A stretch of DNA of 64,000 nucleotides from Diphasiastrum complanatum (taxonomy: Eukaryota; Streptophyta; Lycopodiopsida; Lycopodiales; Lycopodiaceae), in the NCBI GenBank assembly GCA_029204225.1, contig CM055099.1, forward strand, positions 58,353,982 through 58,417,981, written 5' to 3'. How positions within the stretch are numbered: the stretch's first letter is position 1; each line of letters begins with the position of its first letter. The notes below the pieces were generated by a model. The model was given only the letters and a program-made list of their open reading frames with translations, did no database searches and was not told where the DNA came from. This document shows positions 10,006-20,639 of this stretch, one piece after another. The position numbers and the translations under genes were made by a program.

Positions 10006-11248
10006 GGTGAATTGTCAAATGTTTATTCTCATCTTGTGGAGAGTGGGGGAACTTTGACTTACTATCGTAAGACTCAAAATTAGTTTTTCTTTTCTAAACA
10101 TCCCCCAAAATAGAAACAAATATATGAAGCTTAAAAAATATCAAACTACTAAGTAAGCTTCCTATTGATGTCTAAAGACAAACCAAATTTTGACTAAAGA
10201 TAATACTAAAGCAAGGGATAGAGAACTTTTACCACCATCTCTTGCTCGAGTAAACAAAGTCAAGTACAAAATGCAGAGCCCCATCCGTGGGGTTGTTGCT
10301 TTTCTGAAATCAGCCCAAAATAAGAAGTATATATACTAAATTACTCTGCTAGAATACGAGAGCTTGTGCTGACAGGGCAGATATTTTTAGGTCTACGCTG
10401 ACTGGTTAACAAAATCTCATTGATGGACCCGTGAACTTCAGTTTATCCCATAACAAATTGGTTCTTTAAATCAAAATCCTAAAAATATCTTGGCTAATCT
10501 CCTTCAGAAGATGACAGGTTCAAAATGAAAAACAGGGTTTGTGTGAAATTCAGGTTTGGGGAAGAAGAACATTCTCTTCTCGACAAACAGTCTGATACTT
10601 AGGGCTGATTACAAGTTTTACTGCCAGTTCATTTAAAATGAGAACCTTTATCAAAATTTCGACCCTCAAGCTAAAATCATATCTTACAAGGCTGTCAACG
10701 GAGCTTTTATTGTCATGGTGGTATCAAATTCTTCTCAGTTCGTTCAAACATTAATCTTGGTGGTTGTGTATTTAATTAGCGCGGAATGCTTCAGACCTAA
10801 GTTATGGCAATATGACCTTCAACAAGGGATCGCAACTTCAGCTACAGCTACCTTACCAGCTACATTCAAGCTTTTCAGCAACCAAGGAGGAGTAGTGTTA
10901 CTTTCGTAGGCAACACAATTTACATAGTCCCCTGTGTTACATCCATAGAGTTTCTTCTCAGGAAGATCCACATGTAAAGATTTCTCATCTCTGAAAAAGC
11001 CGCTTGCGAGTCCCTATCTTCTCTTCTTTTTCATGGTGTTCATTGTGGTCATCCATGTTACAATATGGATCCACATAAACCCTAATATCCACCTTCAACG
11101 TGGGTGGGTTCATAACCTATAACCTCACATATACATGGCACACAGACACCGTAAATCTATTTAGGGCTGGCGCCTGCCTTTAAAAAATTTGTCTTGTATG
11201 TGCAGTCTCTTTGTATATTTCGGCTAAGAGTGGCTCAAGAGTGAAAGC
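10006..11248. other. Unassigned insertion within gypsy relic K
   Basis: This 1.24-kb stretch separates RT block 'SFLDDFS' (ending near 11249) from 'GLCNAPSTFQ' (starting near 10000), which are normally about 30 residues apart. It has no long frame, no TG..CA edges and no motif I recognise. Confidence 0.35.
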
Positions 11249-11440
11249 TTCACTGAAATCGTCTAGGAAGCTGAAAGCTTCAACTCCTGGCATTTTCTTA
11301 AGGATTTGTGTAGTTAAGGGTAAGGGGAAATGGTCTTTTTTCGTAACCGCGTTAAGATTCTTTAGATTGACGTAGATACAAAGCTTGCCATTTTTCTTGG
11401 GTACAATCACAATGGGTGATACCCAATCAATATGTTGTTG
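11249..11440 (-). pseudogene. Gypsy RT fragment (relic K, N-terminal part)
   Basis: The minus strand reads LQQHIDWVSPIVIVPKKNGKLCIYVNLKNLNAVTKKDHFPLP..SFLDDFS in short blocks. This is the fingers region of a Gypsy RT (PIVIVPKKNGK, LN..T..D.FPLP). The D in SFLDDFS is the first catalytic aspartate region. It is cut on both sides by foreign DNA. Confidence 0.8.
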
Positions 11441-11690
11441 GAGTTGATAGATCTTCCAAGCTACATCTCAAGAGCAAAATTTTCTCCCTCAAGATGACAA
11501 ATGGTGATTCATTACAGAATCACATCAACCAGTTCAAGAACTTGCTACAACAAATGACCATTGTCGGATCTGTCATAGACGATCAAGATGCAGTAATGAC
11601 ACTTCTTTCAAGCTTGCCAATATCGTATGATAACTGGGTGATGATGATCACCACACACCTAAAGTTGACTCTATCATGGGTCATTACGAT
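11441..11690 (+). pseudogene. Copia D-type gag fragment inside gypsy RT
   Basis: The plus strand encodes SKLHLKSKIFSLKMTNGD..LQNHINQFKNLL..VIDDQDAVMTLLSSLPISYDNWV in short blocks, the middle of a Ty1/copia gag (UBN2-type). It closely matches the gag of copia D at 34260-34524. It is a roughly 250-bp piece with no LTRs, wedged in opposite orientation between two gypsy pol blocks. Confidence 0.75.
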
Positions 11691-12066
11691 AAACAAAGTT
11701 ACTTCGGTATGGCTTAGCCCGAATAGGCTTAGCGTTCTCGTCTAAAGAAATCGTATGGACCGCTATTTCAAGCGGGACCCTTTTCATCTCAGTATAATTC
11801 CACGCAAATACATCTCTATATTTACAGAGTAAAGTCTCTAGATCAACAAGTTGACCTATTATAAGATGGGCTCCGACATGAACAATGTGATCCACATCCT
11901 TATTAGGATCTTTAAGGTTTAACGAGATGGTTTTAGCGGGTCCTTCAAAGGAGAGGGAACTTTGTGTGGGTTTCCGATGTGGCTGTGGTAACTGGATAAC
12001 AATGTCATCCAGTGTGAAGTCTTTAAACTTTTGTGGGAGATCAAAAGGTTGTTCCACAAAGCCCAC
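11674..12066 (-). pseudogene. Gypsy pol, protease-RT linker and RT start (relic K)
   Basis: A 130-codon frame contains LETLLCKYRDVFAWNYTEM and PLEIAVHTISLDENAKPIRAKPYR, the conserved stretch just before Gypsy RT ('..YKDVFAW..M..I..H.I......P..Q..YR'). It should lead into WVSPIVIVPKK, now displaced by the copia scrap. Upstream of GFVEQPFDLP a stop is reached at once, at the join to the plus-strand frame. Confidence 0.75.
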
Positions 12067-12766
12067 TAAAGTTTATGATGATTGGTCATCAACAACTTAT
12101 GACGAATTAGATAGTGTCCCAGTCCAACCAAAAGGCCAATATACAACATCAATAGACATAGTAAATTGGGGTCAAGCATTGGCCACTCTGGACTGTGCTG
12201 ATTCCAACAGATGTCGTATCGAAACTGCTGCAGAGGATGTGTATGTTCTACTTTCTTCTACAGACATTGATACACCCATCATTCCACTTATGATGATTGA
12301 TCCTATTCCTATAGCTTGGTGCCCAGGAAAACCTAGCATCTCTACCGCCCATGTTTTGGAAGAAGGTATTCTTTCCATGAATGATGTTGAAATGATGGAT
12401 GAACATGTACTCCTTTATCTAGATAACAAATGTTATCCGCCAAAATCAATCCCACAAGAGATCAAATCGCCAGGGCCTTTGGCTCATGTGCAAATGATCT
12501 CCAAAGTACCCAACACACAAACATATAGGCCCAAGCCCAAAGTATACACATGGGACGTGTATCCAGACGAAGTCTGGGATACAATAGATGATGACATGAT
12601 AAGCGAGGCAACAACACCGCCCTCTCAACAACCTCAAAAACCTTGGTTACAAAAAACTAAAATTATTGATACAAAATTAATCGAGCATCAAAAACAGATG
12701 CGTGAGAAGCTTAAGCAACCAATTAAACCCTTGTCTAAACAGACAGAAACCAAACAATCCGACTGA
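12063..12766 (+). CDS. Unrecognised open frame, opposite to gypsy relic K
   Basis: About 234 codons are open on the plus strand; the frame also runs upstream to an ATG at 11927, but that part is antisense to gypsy pol. The protein starts near KVYDDWSSTTYDELDSVPV and ends KQPIKPLSKQTETKQSD. It is acidic in the middle, with a Pro/Gln-rich, basic tail. No zinc finger, protease or catalytic motif is visible. It lies exactly between the gypsy protease fragment (ends 12788) and the RT linker (starts 12062), both on the minus strand. It may be the element's own protease-RT linker after a local inversion, or captured sequence. I do not recognise it. Confidence 0.4.
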
Positions 12767-12787
12767 GCTTCCACATCCGGTAGTGCC

Positions 12788-13030
12788 TCAACGGCCAATT
12801 GAGTCAACAATGACTCGTTTGTCATGATTGCCAAAGGTGATTTTGCTACGCTTCCAATCTTGGACAACGCCTACCATCTGTAGCCAAGGTGTGCCAAGAA
12901 GGAGTTGATATGTATTTGCATCATCTGGTAAATCTAGAATGATGTAATCAATGGTAAATTTGACACCTGCAATGCGTACATTGATATTTGATTGATCTTG
13001 GAGTATGATCATATGAAGAAGACATTTCAT
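12788..13030 (-). pseudogene. Gypsy retropepsin fragment (relic K)
   Basis: An 80-codon minus-strand frame with IIILQDQSNINVRIAGVKF, DYIILDLPDDANTYQLLLGTPWL and KITFGNHDKRVIVD fits the C-terminal half of a plant Gypsy/Athila-type retropepsin ('..Y.LLLG.PWL'). The catalytic D-S/T-G half is not found upstream, so it is truncated. Confidence 0.7.
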
Positions 13031-13784
13031 GCAGATCTGCTTGCGCTCTTGCCTACTGCTTCATCGTTGGTCAGACTTAATCTCTGTCTGAAATCGCTGG
13101 TCAGGCTTTATCCTCTCTCTGTGTCAGACTTTCATATTCCTTTTTGATGCGATGGACAAACCTTCATCCTTCTCTCATGTAGCGTATCCATCCATTCCCT
13201 TTAAAACAATCGTTGTTCTACATCTCCCTCTCTTTCAAAACAACTGTTAAACATCTTCCCCTCTCTGAAATTGCTACCTTCCCTCATTCTCTTAGTCGCT
13301 ATACCTCCATCTCTCTCTCACAGTTGCTCCATATCTCTCTCCTTCCTCATCTTGCTGCGCTCTCCATCTGTCTGCATTAGGGCCTTTTTTGAACTCAAAA
13401 AGGGCCTCTTTACTAATCTGGATTAGTGTTAATGACGACACGTGTACCAATAAAAGTGTGACAATTGAGCAGGAATGGTCCATATGACATGGCAGATTAA
13501 ATGGTGTAGATTATATCAAGTGTGGGCCCACAAAGTACACCTCTAGCATTAACCCTACATTAACCCTATATGGATACACTTGAAAGTACCTAGTAACCAA
13601 CAATAACTACACATAGTACTTAGTAGCCAACAATAGGACAACAGCTAGTGCTCTAGGTGAGACATAGACTTGCAAGCGTCATTTACTGCCCAAGTACATT
13701 TCAAATTTGAAACTTGCTTATGAATTTTAATCAACCCACTTTTGTTTCCCCCTTCACATTCAAACTAAGACTACCTCACTTTCA
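13031..13784. other. Unassigned, partly CT-rich DNA
   Basis: 13050-13370 is rich in ctctct/ttcc runs on the plus strand. The remainder carries no long frame and no motif I recognise. Confidence 0.4.
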
Positions 13785-14804
13785 TTAGCCTTTCACATAG
13801 CAAATAATTTATTTTTTTCAGATGGATATCATTTTTTTCAAAATTGACCTTTGGAATACATTTTCATTTCGCCATGGATTTAGTCTGTTTGACCTCAGAA
13901 CCTAAAAAAAAGTGTTTAGAAGTCAATTTGTTTTTATTAGTTTACAAACAAAAATATATTTCGGAGGCCAGTTTTTCGTTTTTTTTGGCCCGAAATCGCG
14001 ATTTTGGGCCGTTTCGCTTCATCAGAAGGCCAAAAATTGCGTTTCGGACCAATTTTTTTTTTTTTTTTTTTCAAAATCACGCTAAGGCGCGATTTTGGGC
14101 CGTTTGAAACGGCCCAAAATCGCGCCTTAGCGTGATTTTGAAAAAAAAAAAAAAAAAAATTGGTCCGAAACGCAATTTTTGGCCTTCTGATGAAGCGAAA
14201 CGGCCCAAAATCGCGATTTCGGGCCAAAAAAAACGAAAAACTGGCCTCCGGGGGATACATTTTTGTTTCGCTATGGATTTAGTCTGTTTGACCTCAGAAT
14301 CTCAAAAAAGGTGTTTATAAGTCAATTTGTTTTTATTAGTTTGCAAACAGAAATATATTCCGGAGGCCAGCTTTTCGTTTTTTTGGCCCGAAATCGCATT
14401 TGGCCGTTTCGCTTCATCAGAAGGCCAAAAATTGCGTTTTGGACCAAATTTTTTTTTTTCAAGATCACGCTAAGGCGCGATTTTGGGCCGCAAACGGCCC
14501 AAAATCGCGCCTTAGCGTGATCTTGAAAAAAAAAAAATTTGGTCCGAAACGCAATTTTTGGCCTTCTGATGAAGCGAAACGGCCAAAAATCGCGATTTCG
14601 GGCCAAAAAAATGAAAAACTGGCCTCCGGAATATATTTCTGTTTGCAAACTAATAAAAACAAATTGACTTATAAACACCTTTTTTGAGGTTCTGAGGTCA
14701 AACAGACTAAATCCATGGCGAAATGAAAATGTATCCTGAAGGCCAATTTGGAAAAAATAATATCCATCTGAAAAAAATAAATTATTTGGTATGTGAAAGG
14801 CTAA
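13785..14804. mobile_element. Foldback element built from two nested palindromes
   Basis: The element is 1020 bp. Its outer ends are inverted repeats (ttagcctttcacata.. at 13785 and ..tatgtgaaaggctaa at 14790-14804), and the outer arms of about 190 bp match closely. Inside are two near-perfect palindromes, centred near 14106 and 14492, with arms of about 130-150 bp (ccagtttttcg..ggccgttt and its complement). They are separated by a second direct copy of the inner left arm (14246-14367). Each palindrome has T-rich and A-rich runs (up to 18-19 nt) facing each other. No transposase and no clear target duplication were seen. It is MITE- or foldback-like; transcription would give a very long hairpin. 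Confidence 0.85.
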
Positions 14805-15283
14805 AAAACATATATCTAGATGAAAAAGAAGAAGAAAAAAAAAATTGAATATTCCACATGGAATTGACCTCGTGAAATCCTTTATATGTGTTTTGATTTT
14901 GAATGGACAATCATTATTTAATGATTGTATAGATGAAAAATGAATGATTGTAACTGTTGATCATGATGGTAATGTGTGATAAAAGTTGTTGTTTGGACTT
15001 GGTGATATTTGTGAGATGTGTGAGCAAGATTGAATGTTTTCATGATTGCATAGTACAACAGTTTCAAGATTTGTAGAAGAAGTAAGGTATAGTGTTGGAC
15101 AGAAAGGTGTAGGTGTGAAGCCTAGCCCCATCATCCTAACCTAGTGGGTGCCATCTTGAAGTAGACAAGGAAAGTCACGCAAGAGGACTGTATTGAAATT
15201 GCATGTCTTGAATGAGTGTTATTCATACTTGATAAAATAAATAAATAAATAAAATTTGTGAAAAAAGAAGAAGAAGAAAACAC
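14805..15283. other. AT-rich DNA without a recognised feature
   Basis: No long frame and no repeat match elsewhere in the window apart from short A-rich runs. It lies between the foldback element and the tandemly duplicated leader of the gag-like ORF. Confidence 0.4.
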
Positions 15284-15735
15284 GAAATGAAAGATGAAGA
15301 GAACTAGCTAAAAAAACTATAAGTATTACAAACTAAGAAAGTCCAATTCAAAATTGAAATCAATCATTATCACCAAAGCTGTAATTGAAAAAATAAAAAT
15401 TATTTCTATGATCATTTCACAACAATCCAATAGAACATATAAAACAAAACAAAAGAAAAAAAAACAATGTCAATGGATGAAGAAAGTGCCAGTCTACCCA
15501 GTTTTAATGGAAATGAAAGATGAAGAGAACTAACTAAAGAAGCTATAATTAATACTAAGTAAGTCCAATTAAAAATTGAAATCAACAATTATTACGAAAG
15601 TCATCTACGTAAAAGTCATTTCTATAATCATTTCACAATAATCTAATAGAACATATAGAATAAAAAAATAAAAAAACAATGTCAATGGATGAAGAAAGTG
15701 CCAATCTACCCAGCTTTAATGGAAATGAAGATGAA
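15284..15735 (+). repeat. Tandem duplication covering the start of the gag-like ORF
   Basis: Two copies of a roughly 0.21-0.23-kb unit: gaaatgaaagatgaagagaact.. at about 15284 and again at about 15510. Each leads to an A-rich run and then caatgtcaatggatgaag. The start codon and first codons therefore occur twice, at 15467 and 15679. Only the second copy is followed by the open frame. Confidence 0.8.
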
Positions 15736-16344
15736 GACGTAGATCTACATATTCAAAGATTTATGAATATGTGTAGACAAAATTATGAAGAAGAAGATGA
15801 TGATATGTTTAGATTATTTCCAGTAACATTGGATAATCTTGCTCTTGAATGGTATTCTGTATTAAATCAAAAGAAAATTTGCAATTGGACAAAACTTAAA
15901 ACAAGCTTCTTGGATAGGTTTAGAAGATGGAATTACTCTTCTGATGTCATCAAATTACTAAGTGAAATTAAATTGAAACAAAATGAACCTATCAAAAGCT
16001 TTGTTGATAGAATCAATTGTTTGGCTAAAATATTAAGTGAAAGATCAAGAGAAGAGTTTTTCTTATCTTGGTTTATATCAGGTTTGTCTGATGACATGGC
16101 ATATAATATTCTCTCAAAAGTTCCTAAGACTTTTGAGGAAGCTATCTCTAGGGCAGTTGCTATAGAACATGCTGATAAGATGTTGACAGAAATAGAAGAA
16201 ATTGATAAGAAGAGTTGGATAGATAGATCCTTGGATGAATTTGATGTAGAAATCTCTTCCTACTATGCTAGAGTATCATCTATTTCTAAATTTTTTACAG
16301 AAAATGAATCTTGTTATTCTGATGATCCTATTCAAACAAATTAA
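15679..16344 (+). CDS. Gag-like protein (221 aa), retroelement-derived
   Basis: The frame begins MSMDEESANLPSFNGNEDED and contains LALEWYSVL..WTKLKTSFLDRF, then INCLAKIL and FISGLSDDMAYNIL. This order (F.G....D, W-Y, W..L...F..RF, and a late F..GL) matches the retrotransposon gag capsid fold. The product should be a capsid-like protein of a gypsy-type element. No zinc knuckle follows. It is strongly AT-biased compared with gypsy C. The start at 15679 is chosen because the copy at 15467 is closed by its duplicated leader. The frames that follow (16369-17678) look like the broken continuation of the same reading unit. Confidence 0.6.
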   Translation: MSMDEESANLPSFNGNEDEDVDLHIQRFMNMCRQNYEEEDDDMFRLFPVTLDNLALEWYSVLNQKKICNWTKLKTSFLDRFRRWNYSSDVIKLLSEIKLKQNEPIKSFVDRINCLAKILSERSREEFFLSWFISGLSDDMAYNILSKVPKTFEEAISRAVAIEHADKMLTEIEEIDKKSWIDRSLDEFDVEISSYYARVSSISKFFTENESCYSDDPIQTN

Positions 16345-16368
16345 CTTCTCAAAGTTAAAGAAAATATT

Positions 16369-17205
16369 ATGGTGCAAGAAGGATGTAGTAAAAATGTTGA
16401 ATATGACTATAAGATTGATCAATCAAATGAAATTACTGCTGTGATTGAAGATAACAGTTGTTGTGAAGATACTCAAGATGTGGTGCATTCCATTGATGTC
16501 TACCCGGAACTGATGGAGTCTTTATATAATGATAATGAAAAACTGGAAAATATATATGATGCTATAATTGATAAATATGCTATTGAGGAAGTAGAACAAG
16601 AAGGTCAATCAAATTTTGTTGATTCTAACTTGTTGTAAAGTCAATGTCTTTTGAAGGAAGAAATGATATCAAATGACATATGTATATCACAACCTGAAAG
16701 TCAAATATTACCATTATTAGATAATGATCAAGAAATTGATGATAGTTTTGTTGGAGTAGAAGAATTCATAAAGGAAATCATTACTTCCAATATGGGTGGC
16801 ATTGATGAAAGGTTTCAAGGTCAAAATATAACTTCCATTCTTCCCAAGGAAAAAAATGATGACCCATCTGATTCAAAGAAAGATCAAAAGGATTTATCAT
16901 CTAAGATGGATGAGTTACAAGTTTTTCATGAATATGATGAAGAGTTAATGCTAAGAGAATTAGAATTATCCAAGTTGGATCACTCATCTTTGAAGCTAAT
17001 TAGTAATGAGCTATATGAAGAAACTAATGTGGAAAACCAAAATGAAAGAGAAATAAAAGATTCTAAAAAAATAAATTCAATATACGATAGATTTGTACCA
17101 AGAATACAAATGAAAATGTTCTTCAAGAGGTTAGCCATTGGAATTATTACTATGTTAATTCATTATATGGTACAGATATTGAAATATCAATCAATGATAA
17201 ATTAG
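16369..17205 (+). pseudogene. Unrecognised acidic ORF series downstream of the gag-like ORF
   Basis: Two open blocks, 16369-16638 and 16651-17205, are separated only by a single stop and a short gap. Both are Asp/Glu/Asn-rich (for example SCCEDTQDVVHSIDVYPE and NDDPSDSKKDQKDLSSKMDE), with no catalytic or zinc motif. They look like one reading frame with stops, continuing from the gag-like ORF. I do not recognise the family. Confidence 0.4.
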
Positions 17206-17678
17206 TGGTTACACTTGTGGATCAAAATGCTATACATGATAGATTGATCAATGACATATCTACTAAAAAGAAAATGAACGAAAGTATTTATAATGAATAT
17301 ATGGTAAATGAATCTTTGGATGTATTACCATATCAATATAGTATTATGTTATCTTTTGTGATTATAATACTCTATCAAAATTTTATGAACTCGGAAAAAT
17401 GTAAATGCATATGAGTATTAAAACCTCTGACTGACGAAATAATAATTAGTAAACATAATAAGAGGTTGACAAATGATTATAGCTATAATAAAGTTGATGA
17501 TATTCAAAATAAAGCCTATGAAAAAAATGGCCAATATAAAAAAAAAACTGAAAAAATCAAAGGTTTCAAATATTACAATATTATTTGTGATAAATGGTAT
17601 AATATGATATTAAGTCATCATACATATGAGATGTTTCATGATAATTATCATAAGAAATATCCCAATAAATTGATATAA
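17205..17678 (+). pseudogene. Unrecognised AT-rich ORF remnants
   Basis: Open blocks 17205-17414 and 17466-17678 have Asn/Ile/Tyr-rich translation (NAIHDRLINDIS, MNESIYNEYMVNESLDVLP). At 17100-17210 the frame before and the frame here overlap in a way that suggests a frameshift. No family recognised. Confidence 0.3.
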
Positions 17679-18476
17679 TAATGATGATGTAAATGTATAT
17701 AATATGATAGTTTTTTCTTTTTAAAATACAATAAAAAAAAAATCCTGAACTTGAAACAATATAAATATATTTTTTTTTAGAAAAATATATCTACTCAAAA
17801 TTGACAAGAAAAAGAAAAAAATCACATAAACAATGGCATGACAATGAGATTATTTAGAAAAATGACTATCATCCAAAGTTGTTACCTTGATCAACTAGAC
17901 ACATAATTTGGCGACATATTTTAATATGTGAATGGAGGATTAAGAAATTTACATATCAATGTGAACTTCATGTTAGAAATATATATGAGCAACCTACGAA
18001 GCTATTGTTTTAGTAGAATATACAATACACAATGACAGTTTGAATGTAGGATTCAATAAAAAATCAAATATGGTGTGTTTATAAATGAAATGTACAGATT
18101 TCAATGGTTATATTTTTACAAACTCAATTTGCCATATCTATCAAATACTTTTATTTTTTATGCTTATAGTAAGGAAAAACTAGTGGTTCGACTACCAATT
18201 GAACAACTAACTTGATTTTTATGACAAAAATGTGTGAGAAGCTATCTTGAGAAAAATATTTCATCTTATTTGAGAAGGATATAATATACACCTTGGAAGG
18301 TGATACACTCTATATGAAGATTGGAGGTAAAATATCCACACACATTACACTTGCTGATTTTCTAGAAGAAAATGTGCTAGATGTATCTCATGTGCACAAA
18401 ATCTGCTATTATGTCACTTTTTACTGATATACGAATATGGCTGTGTTAAAGAGTAGCTATAAAATTCTACTTATAA
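17679..18476. other. AT-rich DNA without a recognised feature
   Basis: Non-coding in all frames beyond short ORFs. It probably belongs to the same AT-rich retroelement-like unit as 15284-17678, but nothing defines it. Confidence 0.35.
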
Positions 18477-18750
18477 GTGACTCTGATGGACAAAAATATC
18501 TATAGTTGTTAATGGCCATTGTTTGCCATGTTGTAATTGATCAATGTATCTTATTTATATCATGATTAATAAAAGATGCCCATGTACCTTTAAGGCATTG
18601 ACTTAAGTTTCAAGGAAAGGTCCAAAGGCTAAGGGTCCTGCAAACAACGACAATCAAAGTTCAGTTCAAGACGAAGACAACCAATCAGCGAAAATACAAC
18701 AATTAAATCAATGATCAACACAAATAATACCCTTTTGAAGATTAAGGAAT
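18477..18750 (+). repeat. Direct repeat, copy 1 (1200-bp spacing)
   Basis: Begins gtgactctgatggacaaaa and continues through ggtccaaaggctaagggtcc. It matches 19677-19950 closely except for a few small indels. The two starts are exactly 1200 bp apart. It may be one end of a tandemly duplicated 1.2-kb unit rather than an LTR, because there are no TG..CA edges. Confidence 0.8.
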
Positions 18751-18862
18751 GTCCTAAGGTTAATGGTCATGAAGACAAAAGGACGTTCAGTCACAGTTTC
18801 TAATGACGAGCAGTTTATGATTCAAAATGTGTAAGTAAAGAACAGAAAAGAAATTACCAGTT

Positions 18863-18953
18863 CAGAATCGCCAATTTAAAGTACTATATCGATTCTCAAA
18901 TTGGAATCAGAATCGCCAATTTAAAGTACTATATCGATTCTCAAATTGGAATC
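18863..18953 (+). repeat. 45-bp tandem repeat, two copies
   Basis: The unit beginning cagaatcgccaatttaaag and ending in caaattggaat occurs twice in a row with no differences that I can see. It lies inside the first 1.2-kb unit. Confidence 0.9.
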
Positions 18954-19676
18954 AATGAGCTAATAATGAAAGTCTTTATCGCATTGAAAAACATGATGAT
19001 CAGACGATTTGCGGTGGCGAGGATTATATTGCCTTTATGAAGTTTCAATTGAGAAGCAATTGTTGATTGCTCACAGAAGATTATTCGAGTTCCAGTTGGG
19101 AATAATAGTTGAGAATATAAAGCACTAAGTCAGGGTATGTGAAAATAAAATGGATGTCAGTTAATTTCTTGGAGACATAAATCGTCCATGTACCTGTATC
19201 TTGAAAGTAATTCAAAGCATGAAAGGAAAATGGTTCTTGAGGCCAAAATAGTTTATAAAAGAGTTGTGTCAATATGAAGACTCATAAGACAATTATGAAT
19301 GCATTTTGCCCTTCAATAAAGGGTGGTTATGAAGAAGAGACACTTCGAATGGTCGGTGGAGCAGTTTCCACTATGGTCTTTTCGATGATTCGAAAAACAT
19401 CCAATTTGCTATGGACACATGTCCAATGGATATGCAAAAGTTTTATGATAATTGGTAGAATTGAATTCAATGGATTGGAATCAATGGAAGGCCAAAAAGG
19501 GATGGTGTTTGGAAGAAAGAGATTGGTAACTGCTCTCCCTCTCTCTCTCACGAGGTATTGGGAAAGAGGCATTCACAGATACAGGCTACATTTGAAGTAT
19601 TGGAGGCAGAGAGCATTCGAGTGTTTTGGTGATGTAGAGAGGCATGGAGTCTTCTGCTACATTCTATTTCATGATT

Positions 19677-19950
19677 GTGACTCTGATGGACAAAAATATC
19701 TATAGTTGTTAATGGCCATTGTTTGCCATGTTGTAGTTGATCAATGTACTGGTTAAACTATGATTAATAAAAGATGCCCAGCAGGTACCTTTAAGGCACT
19801 GACTTAAGTTTCAAGGAAAGGTCCAAAGGCTAAGGGTCCTGCAAACAACGACAATCAAAGTTAAATTCAAGACGAAAACAACAAACCAGCGGAAATATGA
19901 CAATTAAATCAATGATCTTGACAAATAATACCCTTTTGAAGACTAAGGAT
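19677..19950 (+). repeat. Direct repeat, copy 2 (1200-bp spacing)
   Basis: Partner of 18477-18750. Downstream, 20390-20580 aligns loosely with 19360-19505 (gcagtttccactatgg.. against acagttacaccatgg.., both ending aagaggatggtg or gggatggtg). The whole 1.2-kb block therefore seems duplicated, with much divergence. Confidence 0.75.
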
Positions 19951-20639
19951 GTCCTTGAAGAATTAGGACCATGACCTTATCATAAGGTCCAAAAAGATTC
20001 CACAAAATAAAATACGTTGGCAAGTTCAAAATCGTTCAAATAGTAATTAACCATGATCCATCAAAGATTATCGAAGACAATTTGGAGTTCTAGCTAAAAT
20101 CAAGAAACTAGTAACATTGCACCACAATTGAAAGAATTCTGGATAAAAATCGATGAATCCTTATCGATTGAGGGCAAAATATACCAGTCAAAATAAAATT
20201 TTGCAGGTGAAAATGCTTATAAGACATTCAGGTGCCTTGGACGAAAAGAATTGTCGAGGTCGACACAATGCGGAAGATTGAAATACAACCTAATTGATCA
20301 ATTTCGAAATTCTTCGGAGAGGCCAAAACTCATATTCATGTGATGGTTTTCAAACTGAAACAAAGAAATGATAGGAAAGGTATTGAAAGTCGGTTTTGAA
20401 GAAATTGCCCTTCTCGTAGTCATTGGAGACAGTTACACCATGGAGTACAGGATGATTCGAAGCCATCAACCTATCGATTGACACTTGTCAATTGAACTTC
20501 AAGAGTTTTATCAAAGGAAGTAAAATTGAATCCTATGAAGGGGATTCACTGGAAAATAACAAGAGGATGGTGTGGTTGTATCGCTTTCGCACAAATTCCA
20601 ACAGAAAAACGTGTCATCAACATACATAATAGTGTAGGT

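Noticed and set aside
12172-12637. Minus-strand frames opposite the unrecognised ORF
   Set aside because: Cys/Ile-rich antisense translations without pol motifs, unlike the clear gypsy blocks on either side.
13844-14687. Overlapping ORFs on both strands rich in Phe/Lys (60-118 codons)
   Set aside because: They are translations of palindrome arms with T and A runs. The same peptide appears on both strands, so they are structural artefacts, not genes.
18477-19950. The 270-bp direct repeats as LTRs of a small (TRIM-like) element
   Set aside because: No TG..CA ends, primer-binding site or polypurine tract at the inner edges, and the intervening DNA itself appears to be duplicated downstream.
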